Counted from the first letter of the stretch, positions 1 through 6,791 are shown. The stretch: DNA of 10,845 nucleotides from Desulfobulbaceae bacterium (GCA_026990725.1 JALXCX010000423.1:1-10845), one strand, 5' to 3'. A program made the numbers and translations. The notes: generated by a model not told the origin, from the letters alone.

Positions 1-26
1 GGTTGGGGCAACAATTCGATAAGTGA
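1..26 (+). CDS. Possible 3' end of an upstream gene (partial)
   Basis: The frame starting at base 3 reads Leu-Gly-Gln-Gln-Phe-Asp-Lys and stops at TGA 24-26, 13 bases before the ATG at 40. NtrC-type regulators often follow their sensor kinase directly, so this could be the tail of a kinase. Seven codons cannot prove this; it is a suggestion from position only. Confidence 0.2.
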
Positions 27-39
27 GACGTTGAGCTCT

Positions 40-1461
40 ATGGAACAGCAGGAAAAAGAGAAAAAAGTACTTATTGTTGATGATGAACGCGATATGCTTC
101 TTCTGTTACGTAAGGTACTGACAAAAAGTTGTGATTACGACGTAAAAATGGCTGTTTCCGGTGATGAAGGTCTGGTAATTGCTGAAGCTTGGGTGCCTGA
201 TGTCGTCTTGACTGATATTAAGATGCCCGGGATGGACGGGTTTGAATTTTTGCGCCGTCTCTCGCGATTTGATCCGACCTTGACCACGATTATAATGACC
301 GGTTATGGCACCATTGAGATGGCGGTGCAGGCACTCAAAGAGGGTGCGTATGATTTTTTTGAAAAGCCTTTTGACAATGATCAGATAATACATGCGGTCA
401 CAAGGGCAATTGAGCGGTCAATGCTGCTTCGTGAGAATCGTCAGTTGCAGTACCGGCTGACAGAACATCAGGATGAGTCCGGTTTTGTCGGTAAATCAAA
501 AAAATTGCGTCAGGTCCTTGATCTCTTGAAACGACTTGCTCCGAGCCGGGCAACTGTGCTTATACGCGGAGAGTCTGGAACCGGGAAAGAGCTTGCGGCC
601 AGAGCCTTACACGCCATGAGCAATCGGGCGGCAAAGCCCATGGTCATTGTTAACTGTCCGGCTTTGCCTGAACATATTCTTGAGAGTGAGCTTTTTGGTT
701 ATAAAAAAGGTGCTTTTACTGGAGCTGATCGCGATAAACAGGGGCTCTTTCTCAAGGCAAATGAGTCGACGATTCTGCTCGATGAAATTGCTGATATTCC
801 CGTTGCAATTCAAACCAAATTGCTCAGGGTTCTTCAGGAAAAGGAAATCCAGCCCCTCGGCCAGACCACAACCTATCCTGTTGATGTGCGGATTCTTGCC
901 TCAACCAATCAGGATCTGGAAAAGAAAATTGAGCAAGGTGAGTTTCGTGAGGACCTTTTTTACCGGCTCAATGTTATGACGGTGACCATGCCGAGTCTGT
1001 CTGAAATGATCAATGACATTCCTTTGCTTGCGCAACATTTTCTGGAAACGTACTGCAAGGAACATGAAAGGGCTGAAATCGAATTTGCTTCTGAGGCCAT
1101 GCAGAGTCTCATGCGGCGGCCTTGGAAAGGAAATGTCAGGGAACTGGAGAATATTATTAACAGGGCTGTACTTCTCTGTGACGGCGGTACGATAGCCTCT
1201 GAAGATTTGCTGGCTGATGCAGGAGGTTGCGCAGACGGGGCAGGTGTTTTTCTGCAAAATCAGGACGGACTGCTTCATCTTCCATATAAGCAGGCGAAAG
1301 AGGAAGTGTTGAGTTGTTTCACCGGCACCTACCTGAAAACAGCGCTCTCTGCCAGTCAAGGTAATGTTTCTGCTGCTGCCCGACAATGTGGTATGGAACG
1401 TCAGGCTTTTCAGCGTTTAATGCGCAGATACGGGGTTCGATCAAGTGAATTTCGTTCCTGA
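40..1461 (+). CDS. NtrC-family sigma-54-dependent response regulator
   Basis: A two-component regulator that, once phosphorylated, should use ATP to open sigma-54 promoters. Numbering from ATG 40 (473 aa), the receiver domain (about 9-120) has the acidic pair D14/D15, phospho-acceptor D59 in TDIKMPGMDG, T87 and K109. The AAA+ domain (about 147-370) has Walker A GESGTGKE at 177-184, an intact GAFTGA loop at 224-229 for sigma-54 contact, Walker B LLDEIAD at 246-252, and R303 in the FREDLFYRLNV segment. A Fis-type helix-turn-helix lies at about 442-465. Length and domain order are normal for the family. The start is uncertain: ATG 40 and TTG 31 (three residues longer) are both possible, the frame is open to the window edge, and the nearest purine-rich stretch (21-27) is a weak ribosome site. 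The ATG leaves a normal short leader before the receiver. Its cognate kinase is probably upstream; target genes are unknown. Confidence 0.93.
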   Translation: MEQQEKEKKVLIVDDERDMLLLLRKVLTKSCDYDVKMAVSGDEGLVIAEAWVPDVVLTDIKMPGMDGFEFLRRLSRFDPTLTTIIMTGYGTIEMAVQALKEGAYDFFEKPFDNDQIIHAVTRAIERSMLLRENRQLQYRLTEHQDESGFVGKSKKLRQVLDLLKRLAPSRATVLIRGESGTGKELAARALHAMSNRAAKPMVIVNCPALPEHILESELFGYKKGAFTGADRDKQGLFLKANESTILLDEIADIPVAIQTKLLRVLQEKEIQPLGQTTTYPVDVRILASTNQDLEKKIEQGEFREDLFYRLNVMTVTMPSLSEMINDIPLLAQHFLETYCKEHERAEIEFASEAMQSLMRRPWKGNVRELENIINRAVLLCDGGTIASEDLLADAGGCADGAGVFLQNQDGLLHLPYKQAKEEVLSCFTGTYLKTALSASQGNVSAAARQCGMERQAFQRLMRRYGVRSSEFRS

Positions 1462-1462
1462 A

Positions 1463-1631
1463 AAAGATTTGTAACTATTCAGGTATCAGCATAATGCTGG
1501 CATAACCTGTGGCCTGTAACTGTTTAGATGTACTCCATGGTGCGGTAAGCAGGCCAACGAACTATAGCCCGTCTATGTAAGGAGGCCTGATCGCCGCACC
1601 ATGGGGTGCAGCTGAATAGTTACAAAGATTT
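1463..1631. mobile_element. MITE-like element with 8-bp target duplication, IS66-type ends
   Basis: The core at 1471-1623 (153 bp) begins with GTAACTATTCAG (1471-1482) and ends with its perfect reverse complement (1612-1623). It is flanked by the direct repeat AAAGATTT at 1463-1470 and 1624-1631. IS66-family elements are known for ends starting GTAA and for 8-bp target duplications, so a non-autonomous IS66 derivative is the best reading. No transposase or ORF fits inside. Because the duplication itself starts AAA and ends TTT, the inverted repeat can also be read as 15 bp (1468-1482/1612-1626) with a 2-bp GA duplication. The insertion lies two bases after the stop of the NtrC-type gene. Confidence 0.65.
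1529..1610. repeat. Long imperfect hairpin inside the MITE
   Basis: Bases 1529-1545 pair with 1594-1610 over 17 positions, including two G-T pairs; the core CCATGGTGCGG/CCGCACCATGG is perfect. After an internal loop, CAGGCC (1550-1555) pairs with GGCCTG (1584-1589), and ATAG/CTAT (1564-1567/1573-1576) can close the tip. If transcribed with the upstream gene it would form a stable 3' structure, but there is no T-run, so it is not a classical terminator. Confidence 0.6.
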
Positions 1632-2457
1632 TTACTTTTGTTTTTCGTTGTCTGGTTTGCGGGTCGGTCAGCTTTTTTCACGGTGCAGTTTTTTATGAAA
1701 ATCACTATTGGCTCCAGATGTCAGATTCCCATACCCAACTCTGGGCTTTCATTGCCTCTTGCAGCGGGCCAATTGTATCTGTTAGGGGTTGGTGCAACTT
1801 TTTAATGGCACCATCGTCTCCTTTCTGCGAATTGGTGAGCATGCGTCACTTGAAAATGGTTGTTTAAGGAGGAATGGGCGTAGTTTTTTTAACTGTGTTT
1901 TGAATATTGTTTGATAACGCACTAAACCCTCTAATTATTCATGCTTTCAACGATTCCCTTAGCTTTTATTGTTCTTATTGTTTTTATTGTAAGATAATAA
2001 CTAGTCGATGTTCAGTGGCTTTCAGGACAAGCTTTACAAAAAACCTCTGTTTCCTCCCGGCCGTACCCGGTAATCAATGTTTTTTTTGCAAAACTTAACT
2101 GCTGCAAAGACTTCAGTTAATTATCGGCACTATCTGGACGCTTTTCCCTTTCTTCTCTTTTATCCGGTTCTTTTTTCCATCTCTATCAAAGGAGAAAGGC
2201 GTGCTCCGTTTTTGCCTCACGTGCAACTTTTCAGTTGCGCTAATTTGTAATTATGTGCGTATGTTTCCATTTTTGTGAATAGTTCTTATATCTAAAATGA
2301 TTTAGTTCTTTGATATCTTTTATAAAAATAAAAATCTTTATTTTGGTAGCTTTTAGGTATAAATTCTGCATAACGAATTGTTCTATAAGCTTTGTTTCTT
2401 TATTTAATAAATTTTAATTACTAATTTTTCTCTGTGTAGAGTCGTCATTAAGAAAAA
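1632..2457. other. AT-rich intergenic region, no convincing gene
   Basis: No reading frame here has both a plausible ribosome site and protein-like composition on either strand. Small visible structures are TGGTGC/GCACCA (1790-1795/1808-1813) and a stem at 2221-2228/2233-2240 with a TTTC loop. The last 200 bases are very AT-rich and must contain the leader and probably the promoter of the membrane-protein/kinase operon, but I could not find a -35/-10 pair good enough to call. A decayed gene or a small RNA is possible but not shown. Confidence 0.5.
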
Positions 2458-2946
2458 ATGCAATATTGTTCAGGAAAAAAAATACTTCTAACTTTGGCCG
2501 TTTTCACATGCGGTTACAATTTTGTATGTCCTGCAAGTGCCTGGGCGTTACAGGCCCACGGTGCTCCGGAAGGGATGTATGTCCATCAAATTGCTCATAT
2601 CTATTTTTTTCTTGCCCTTGTCTATTTGTACTGGGACGTGCAGAGATCTTCATTTGCCGGGAAAGGCTGGGAATACCTTTTGAAATTCTGTCTCTGTATG
2701 TTGTGCTGGAACGTTGTCGCTTTTCTGGGGCATGCCATGGCCGGGCATGTGGATGTTCATATTGTTTCCGGGGCCGGCGGGTATTTACGCGGCAGTGTTC
2801 AGGGGGCTGACACTTTTAGAACACTGCTTTTTTATTTAGCCAAGTTTGATCATCTTTTTGTCGTGCCTGCTTTATTCTATCTCTATAAAGGGATGCGAAC
2901 GTTATATTTTTCTGTTGAAGATTCGGAAAAAGAGGAAGCCTTATGA
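2458..2946 (+). CDS. Small His-rich membrane protein, putative sensor partner of the kinase
   Basis: 162 aa, no family recognised with certainty. The N-terminus looks like a signal peptide (KK at 7-8, hydrophobic core, ASAWA before L31), so the mature protein would begin extracytoplasmically near Q32. Membrane segments are likely around 45-60, 72-92 and 120-143. Seven histidines lie in the mature part (H34, H43, H47, H92, H97, H101, H132), which would suit metal or heme binding (inference). Residues 45-92 align without gaps to residues 18-65 of the next protein: shared I, A, I, F, R, W, Y, L, C, G and H, including W71/W44, C78/C51 and G91-H92/G64-H65. ATG 2458 is the first possible start, as an in-frame TAA lies at 2449-2451; the ribosome site is weak (AAGA). 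Its stop overlaps the kinase start as ATGA, implying coupled translation and a joint role. Confidence 0.8.
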   Translation: MQYCSGKKILLTLAVFTCGYNFVCPASAWALQAHGAPEGMYVHQIAHIYFFLALVYLYWDVQRSSFAGKGWEYLLKFCLCMLCWNVVAFLGHAMAGHVDVHIVSGAGGYLRGSVQGADTFRTLLFYLAKFDHLFVVPALFYLYKGMRTLYFSVEDSEKEEAL

Positions 2947-4532
2947 TCAGTCTGCCTCTTTTTCCAACCATTGTCATGGATACTGCCGGATCTATTGCAG
3001 ATATTATATTTGCATTTCTGGCTATGCGCTACGCATTTTACCTGACCAGAAAACAGCCGGAAAACTTTCTCTGGGGGTATCTTTTCTATATCTGTGTGGC
3101 CATTGCAGCTTTTTCTATCTCAAGAGCGGCCGGCCACATGGTGAAGAATTTTTTGTTTTTTTCAGACAACGGACATATCTGGAAAACAATTTCACCGTAT
3201 TCAGGCGGTTTCAATACGTTGCTGCTTATATCTGTAGCAGCTGTCACCATGTTCTATCATAAAGGAGTTCAGGCCTATACCTTTATTGAGAAGAAGGCAC
3301 AGATTCTCAAGTTGACCAATAGAAAGCTTGAGAGTGCGGCTTTGGAACTCAAGCATCTCAATCTTAATCTTGAAGAGATGAACACCAGCCTGGAAGAAAA
3401 GGTTGAGGAGCGTACAGCAGAGCTTTCCAAATCGGAGAAGAAATTCCGTCATCTTTTTTCCGCATCAAAGGATATGGTGTTTTTTTGCGATACAGAACAT
3501 AACCTGCTCGATATTAATGAGTCGGGTCTTAAAATGCTTGGTTACAGCAAAGAAGATGCTCAACATCTCAATTTGCCTCATGTTTTTTCCCATCACGCTG
3601 ATTTGGACGAATACTATACATGTATTACACATGATGGTTTTCTTCAGGATAGAGAGATTGAGTTTAGGAAAAAAGATGGTTCCCTTATTTATGTTTTGCT
3701 TTCAGCCACTGCTGTTTTTGATGACCAGGGCGTTCTTGTCGGTTGTGAAGCAATAGCCAAAGACCTGACCCGAATGAAGACCATGATGGAACAGCTTGTT
3801 TCCAGCGAGAAAATGGCTTCTGTCGGGCAGATGGCTGCCGGAGTTGCCCATGAAATTAATACTCCTCTGGGCATTATTTTAGGTTATGCGCAGTTAATGA
3901 AAGATGATTTTGCAGAGGATTCAGAAGCCTTTCAAAATCTTGTGGTGATTGAGCGGCAGACAAAAGCATCGCGTAAAATTGTTGCTGATCTTCTTAAGTT
4001 TTCCCGTCAAACTGGAAGTGTCAGAGAAAATCTCAGCCTCAATGAGGTCCTCTCCGATGTTCTGGCAGTTACTGAGCATAATTTGAGTATTGATCATATA
4101 CACGGGCACCTGGAGCTTGATGATGATTTGCCGGAAGTTGTGGGCGATGCTGAAAAATTACGCCAGGTCTTTGTCAACCTCGTGAATAATGCCCACCATG
4201 CCATGGAAGAGCAGGGCAGTGGTGATATAACTCTACGTACTTCCTATGACCCCGGTGTAGGTCATGTTATTGCCGAAGTACGTGATAGCGGTCATGGTAT
4301 CCCCGAAGAGGTGAAAGACAAAATTTTTGATCCCTTTTTTACAACAAAACCGGTTGGCAAAGGTACCGGGCTTGGCCTGTCAGTTTCCTATGGGATTATT
4401 AAGGATCATGGTGGCGTAATTGAACTGGAAAGTCCGATTAAAGATACTGAGACCGGGCAGACTAAGCAGGGCACTGTCTTTCGTATTATTTTGCCTGTCG
4501 CAACAGAAGCAGATGCTGTGGCTGCAAAATGA
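2943..4532 (+). CDS. Membrane PAS-domain sensor histidine kinase
   Basis: 529 aa. Senses a signal at or in the inner membrane, autophosphorylates on His and passes phosphate to an Asp receiver. Three membrane segments (about 15-34, 43-63, 90-105) are followed by a coiled coil (about 110-163), a PAS domain (about 165-280), a HisKA domain with H-box GVAHEINTPL and phospho-acceptor H303, and a HATPase_c domain with N-box NLVNNAHHAM (N416), G1 box DSGHGIP (D448) and G2 box GKGTGLGLS (472-480). All catalytic motifs are intact. The membrane part has H65, H78 and H106 and resembles the protein encoded just upstream. ATG 2943 overlaps the preceding stop by 4 bp and has AGAGGA a few bases upstream; ATG 2976 is a weaker alternative that would shorten the N-terminus by 11 residues. 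The likely partner is the receiver 55 bases downstream. The ligand is unknown. Confidence 0.93.
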   Translation: MISLPLFPTIVMDTAGSIADIIFAFLAMRYAFYLTRKQPENFLWGYLFYICVAIAAFSISRAAGHMVKNFLFFSDNGHIWKTISPYSGGFNTLLLISVAAVTMFYHKGVQAYTFIEKKAQILKLTNRKLESAALELKHLNLNLEEMNTSLEEKVEERTAELSKSEKKFRHLFSASKDMVFFCDTEHNLLDINESGLKMLGYSKEDAQHLNLPHVFSHHADLDEYYTCITHDGFLQDREIEFRKKDGSLIYVLLSATAVFDDQGVLVGCEAIAKDLTRMKTMMEQLVSSEKMASVGQMAAGVAHEINTPLGIILGYAQLMKDDFAEDSEAFQNLVVIERQTKASRKIVADLLKFSRQTGSVRENLSLNEVLSDVLAVTEHNLSIDHIHGHLELDDDLPEVVGDAEKLRQVFVNLVNNAHHAMEEQGSGDITLRTSYDPGVGHVIAEVRDSGHGIPEEVKDKIFDPFFTTKPVGKGTGLGLSVSYGIIKDHGGVIELESPIKDTETGQTKQGTVFRIILPVATEADAVAAK

Positions 4533-4550
4533 TATAATCGTTGTATACAA
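4533..4550 (+). promoter_or_regulatory. Extended -10 promoter with adjacent palindrome
   Basis: TGATATAAT (4530-4538) is a perfect extended -10 (TGn plus TATAAT) starting in the kinase stop codon. No good -35 box is present, as is usual for extended -10 promoters. Initiation would fall near 4545, inside the perfect palindrome TTGTATACAA (4541-4550), a good place for a repressor. It would give the receiver gene its own transcript with a leader of about 43 bases. Sequence pattern only. Confidence 0.42.
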
Positions 4551-4587
4551 TGTTGTTTTAACAGATGAATAATTGAAGGAGAAAAAA

Positions 4588-4947
4588 ATGGCAGAAATAC
4601 TGGCACTTGATGATGTACAGGATGCAACTGTCCTGATCGGAAAGATTTTGACCAAAAAAGGGCATAATGTTCATACCTTTACTGAAGAGGACGATGCTAT
4701 TGCCTATGTAAAAGAGAATAAAGTGGATCTTGCCATTCTTGATATTAAGCTCAAAAAGATGAGCGGTGTCGAGGTGCTGGCCCTTATGAAGGAAGCCGCC
4801 CCTGACATGCATGCCATAATGCTGACCGGGTATCCCACCGTTGAAACTGCACGCGAGGCTATAAGTCTTGGTGCGGATGAATACTGCGTTAAACCCATTG
4901 ACCGTGATGAACTTGAAGACAAAGTGGCAAAGGTGTTGGCTGGCTGA
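4588..4947 (+). CDS. Single-domain response regulator (CheY-like receiver)
   Basis: 119 aa, just a receiver domain with no output domain, so it acts by phosphotransfer or protein contact. Key residues are D8/D9 (acidic pocket), D52 as phospho-acceptor in LDIKLKKMSG, T80 in LTGYP and K102 in VKPID. The start is ATG 4588 because GAAGGAG (4575-4581) sits six bases before it; a TTG at 4573 in the same frame overlaps that ribosome site and should not be used. It follows the histidine kinase and precedes a HisKA protein that lacks an ATPase domain, so it could shuttle phosphate between the two (inference). A terminator starts in its stop codon. Confidence 0.93.
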   Translation: MAEILALDDVQDATVLIGKILTKKGHNVHTFTEEDDAIAYVKENKVDLAILDIKLKKMSGVEVLALMKEAAPDMHAIMLTGYPTVETAREAISLGADEYCVKPIDRDELEDKVAKVLAG

Positions 4948-4963
4948 TTGGGTGACCAGCCAA
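4936..4963 (+). promoter_or_regulatory. Hairpin competing with the terminator (possible attenuator)
   Basis: TTGGCTGG (4936-4943, the last codons of the receiver gene) is perfectly complementary to CCAGCCAA (4956-4963). That segment includes the 5' arm of the upper terminator stem, so the two hairpins exclude each other. A ribosome at the stop codon would cover 4936-4943 and favour the terminator. Regulation is inferred. Confidence 0.35.
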
Positions 4964-4993
4964 TGCATCTGGAGGCTGGCCCCAATTTTTTTT
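4947..4993 (+). terminator. Rho-independent terminator after the receiver gene
   Basis: ATTGGG (4947-4952) pairs with CCCAAT (4981-4986) and, after a small asymmetric bulge, CCAGCC (4956-4961) pairs with GGCTGG (4974-4979) around a 12-base loop. Eight T residues follow (4986-4993). The structure begins in the stop codon of the receiver gene and ends 34 bases before the next start. Confidence 0.7.
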
Positions 4994-5027
4994 CAATGAT
5001 CGTTTAGTTTGTTTTTTTGAGGACGGA

Positions 5028-6695
5028 ATGACACAAGCAGCAACACAGGACAGAGAGCGAAGATTTCTCAAGGTGTACCAGAAGGTAACCCGCCTGACAT
5101 CCATGGTTATGGATTATCAGCAGGTCATGGATGCCATTGTCCGGATGATGCCGGAAGAACTTGATGTCGATGCCTGTACGATCCGCCTGCTGGATCCGAC
5201 GACCAATAGTTTTATTTTAGGTGCGGCTACAGGTCTTTCCAGTGAGTATCTCTCAAGGGAAACCATTGATACTGTGGAAACCATGGAGATGATCAAGTCC
5301 GGCTATCCGGTGGCCAAGGTCGATCTTGATGAGGATCCTACCTATACAGACCGGGAAGCGGCTTCGATTGAGGGTATAAAATCTGTTCTCACACTGCCTA
5401 TTCTTTTTCAGGATGCCATAATCGGTATTATGCGGATGCTGACCCGTAATAACCGGGTTTTTACAGCTGGAGAGATTTCTTTTTCCATGGCACTGGCCGA
5501 GCAGGTCGGTCTGGCCATTTCCAACAGCCGGATGTTTAAGGAAATGGAGAATCAAGTCAATTTTATGAACGAGGTCCAGGAGATCAGCAGGTTGGTGAAC
5601 TCGACCCTTGATCAGGATAAAATTCTTCAAACCATTGTGGAACGTCTACCCGCAAGCCTCGGTGCCAAGGGATGCACAATACGGCTAGTGAACCCGCAGA
5701 CAAATTGTCTTGAACTTGTTGCAGCCAATGGTCTTTCAGAGCGCTATCTGGACAGAGGGAAGGTCGAGAAGGAAAAGAATGTTGTCATGGTGCTCACAGG
5801 TGAGCCTGTAACCATTAAGGATGTTGCCCATGACGATAGGGTTCGTTATAAAAAAGATATGCAGGAAGAGGGGATTACCTCTCTTCTTGCTCTCCCTATT
5901 AAGGTAGCAGGTGAGGTGATCGGGGTCCTGCGCATTCTTTTCAAAGAGATGCATTCCTTTTCCAGGTCTGAGGTAAATTTTGCTCTTACCGTGGCCGAGG
6001 CCAGCGGTTCGGCCATCCAGAACGCCAGAACGTACACGAAAATCACATTGCTTTTTAATCAGATTGAGGAAAATGAGCGTTTTTTAACTGATATTTTAAA
6101 TTGTATTAGACCGCAACTTATTGTGCTCGATCTGAACAAGCACGTTGTCATGGCAAACCGGGTGTTTCTAGAAAAGATGGGGCTGGCCGAGTCCGAGGTT
6201 CTTGGAATGGAATATTATGATGTCTGCCCAATTGAGCAGGGAGATGAGGTTTGTCCTGCTGATTCTGTGCTCAAGGATGGTAAACCGGCCAGTTTTATTC
6301 ATGCGCAGGATATTGATGGTGAAAAACACTGGATAGAGCGTACTGCCTATCCAATGTTTGACAAAAATAAAAAAGTAGAATTTGTCATTGAAATTATACG
6401 AGATGTGACTGCAAAAAAACAGTTTGAGGAAGAACAGATCGAACGAGTTAAGCTGCAGGGTGTTGTCGATCTTGCAGGGACAGTCGCCCATGAAATCAAT
6501 TCGCCGCTTTTTGCAGCCCTTGGAGCCGCCCAGTTAATGGAAGATGACCTGGTGGAAGAAGATCAAATTCAGGATGTTCAGATGATCATCAGAAACTTAA
6601 AGAGCATCAGCGAATTGACAGGTAAAATGACAAGTATGACCGGCTTTGTAGGGAAGGAATATGTAGGTGAGGCCAATATTGTTGAATTCAAGTAA
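5028..6695 (+). CDS. GAF-GAF-PAS-HisKA protein lacking the HATPase domain
   Basis: 555 aa, cytoplasmic, with no membrane segment. Order: GAF1 (about 28-165), GAF2 (about 190-331), a linker helix, PAS (about 350-460), then a HisKA dimerisation domain (about 470-545) with H-box AGTVAHEINSPL and phospho-acceptor H488. The protein ends about 67 residues after H488, where an ordinary kinase would continue into an ATP-binding domain. No N, G1 or G2 box is present, and none appears in the downstream DNA in any forward frame, so this is not a simple frameshift. It therefore cannot autophosphorylate alone. Known precedents for His proteins without a working ATPase are phosphotransferases such as Spo0B and ChpT; a similar role, or partnership with the nearby kinase, is inferred. 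The PAS region has C400 and C409 (C-P-x7-C-P). Start ATG 5028 has GAGGA at 5019-5023. Confidence 0.88.
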   Translation: MTQAATQDRERRFLKVYQKVTRLTSMVMDYQQVMDAIVRMMPEELDVDACTIRLLDPTTNSFILGAATGLSSEYLSRETIDTVETMEMIKSGYPVAKVDLDEDPTYTDREAASIEGIKSVLTLPILFQDAIIGIMRMLTRNNRVFTAGEISFSMALAEQVGLAISNSRMFKEMENQVNFMNEVQEISRLVNSTLDQDKILQTIVERLPASLGAKGCTIRLVNPQTNCLELVAANGLSERYLDRGKVEKEKNVVMVLTGEPVTIKDVAHDDRVRYKKDMQEEGITSLLALPIKVAGEVIGVLRILFKEMHSFSRSEVNFALTVAEASGSAIQNARTYTKITLLFNQIEENERFLTDILNCIRPQLIVLDLNKHVVMANRVFLEKMGLAESEVLGMEYYDVCPIEQGDEVCPADSVLKDGKPASFIHAQDIDGEKHWIERTAYPMFDKNKKVEFVIEIIRDVTAKKQFEEEQIERVKLQGVVDLAGTVAHEINSPLFAALGAAQLMEDDLVEEDQIQDVQMIIRNLKSISELTGKMTSMTGFVGKEYVGEANIVEFK

Positions 6696-6733
6696 TGAGG
6701 TCAACAGAGGCTACAGAGAATAATTTAGCGAAA

Positions 6734-6743
6734 AAGGAGGTGA
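6734..6743 (+). promoter_or_regulatory. Orphan perfect Shine-Dalgarno sequence
   Basis: AAGGAGGTGA is a full match to the anti-SD end of 16S rRNA, but no ATG, GTG or TTG follows at usable distance; the nearest frame stops after a few codons. It may be the remnant of a small gene or a ribosome standby site in the leader of the TSUP gene, whose own site (AAGGAGG, 6826-6832) is separate. Confidence 0.4.
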
Positions 6744-6774
6744 ACTATTTTTAGGGACAAGCTGTTTTGGATCT

Positions 6775-6791
6775 CAGATGCCTGGCATCTG
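6775..6791. promoter_or_regulatory. 17-bp palindrome in the TSUP gene leader (candidate operator)
   Basis: CAGATGC (6775-6781), spacer CTG, GCATCTG (6785-6791) is a perfect inverted repeat 48 bases before the TSUP start. There is no T-run after it, so it is not a terminator. Symmetry and place suggest a dimeric regulator site or a short mRNA hairpin; no regulator can be assigned. Confidence 0.35.

Noticed and set aside
901..1386. 161-codon antisense frame over the NtrC-type gene
   Set aside because: Lies wholly inside a conserved AAA+ coding region; product has no recognisable features.
1529..1610. Hairpin as an integron attC site
   Set aside because: No clear attC core-site consensus at its ends, and the surrounding inverted repeats with target duplication explain it better as part of a transposon-derived element.
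1866..1903. AAGGAGG followed by ATG and a 9-codon frame
   Set aside because: The ATG is only one base after the ribosome site and the peptide is too short to support.
1907..2098. 63-codon frame starting with TTG in the intergenic region
   Set aside because: No ribosome site, rare start, Cys/Phe-rich low-complexity product and T-rich DNA; fits chance in AT-rich sequence.
2191..2204. GG-N10-GC pattern as a sigma-54 promoter for the kinase operon
   Set aside because: Only the minimal GG/GC is present, the rest of the -24/-12 consensus is missing, and such matches occur often by chance.
6769..6782. Sigma-54-like TTGGAT...ATGCC before the TSUP gene
   Set aside because: The spacing between GG and GC is nine instead of ten bases, which sigma-54 does not tolerate.
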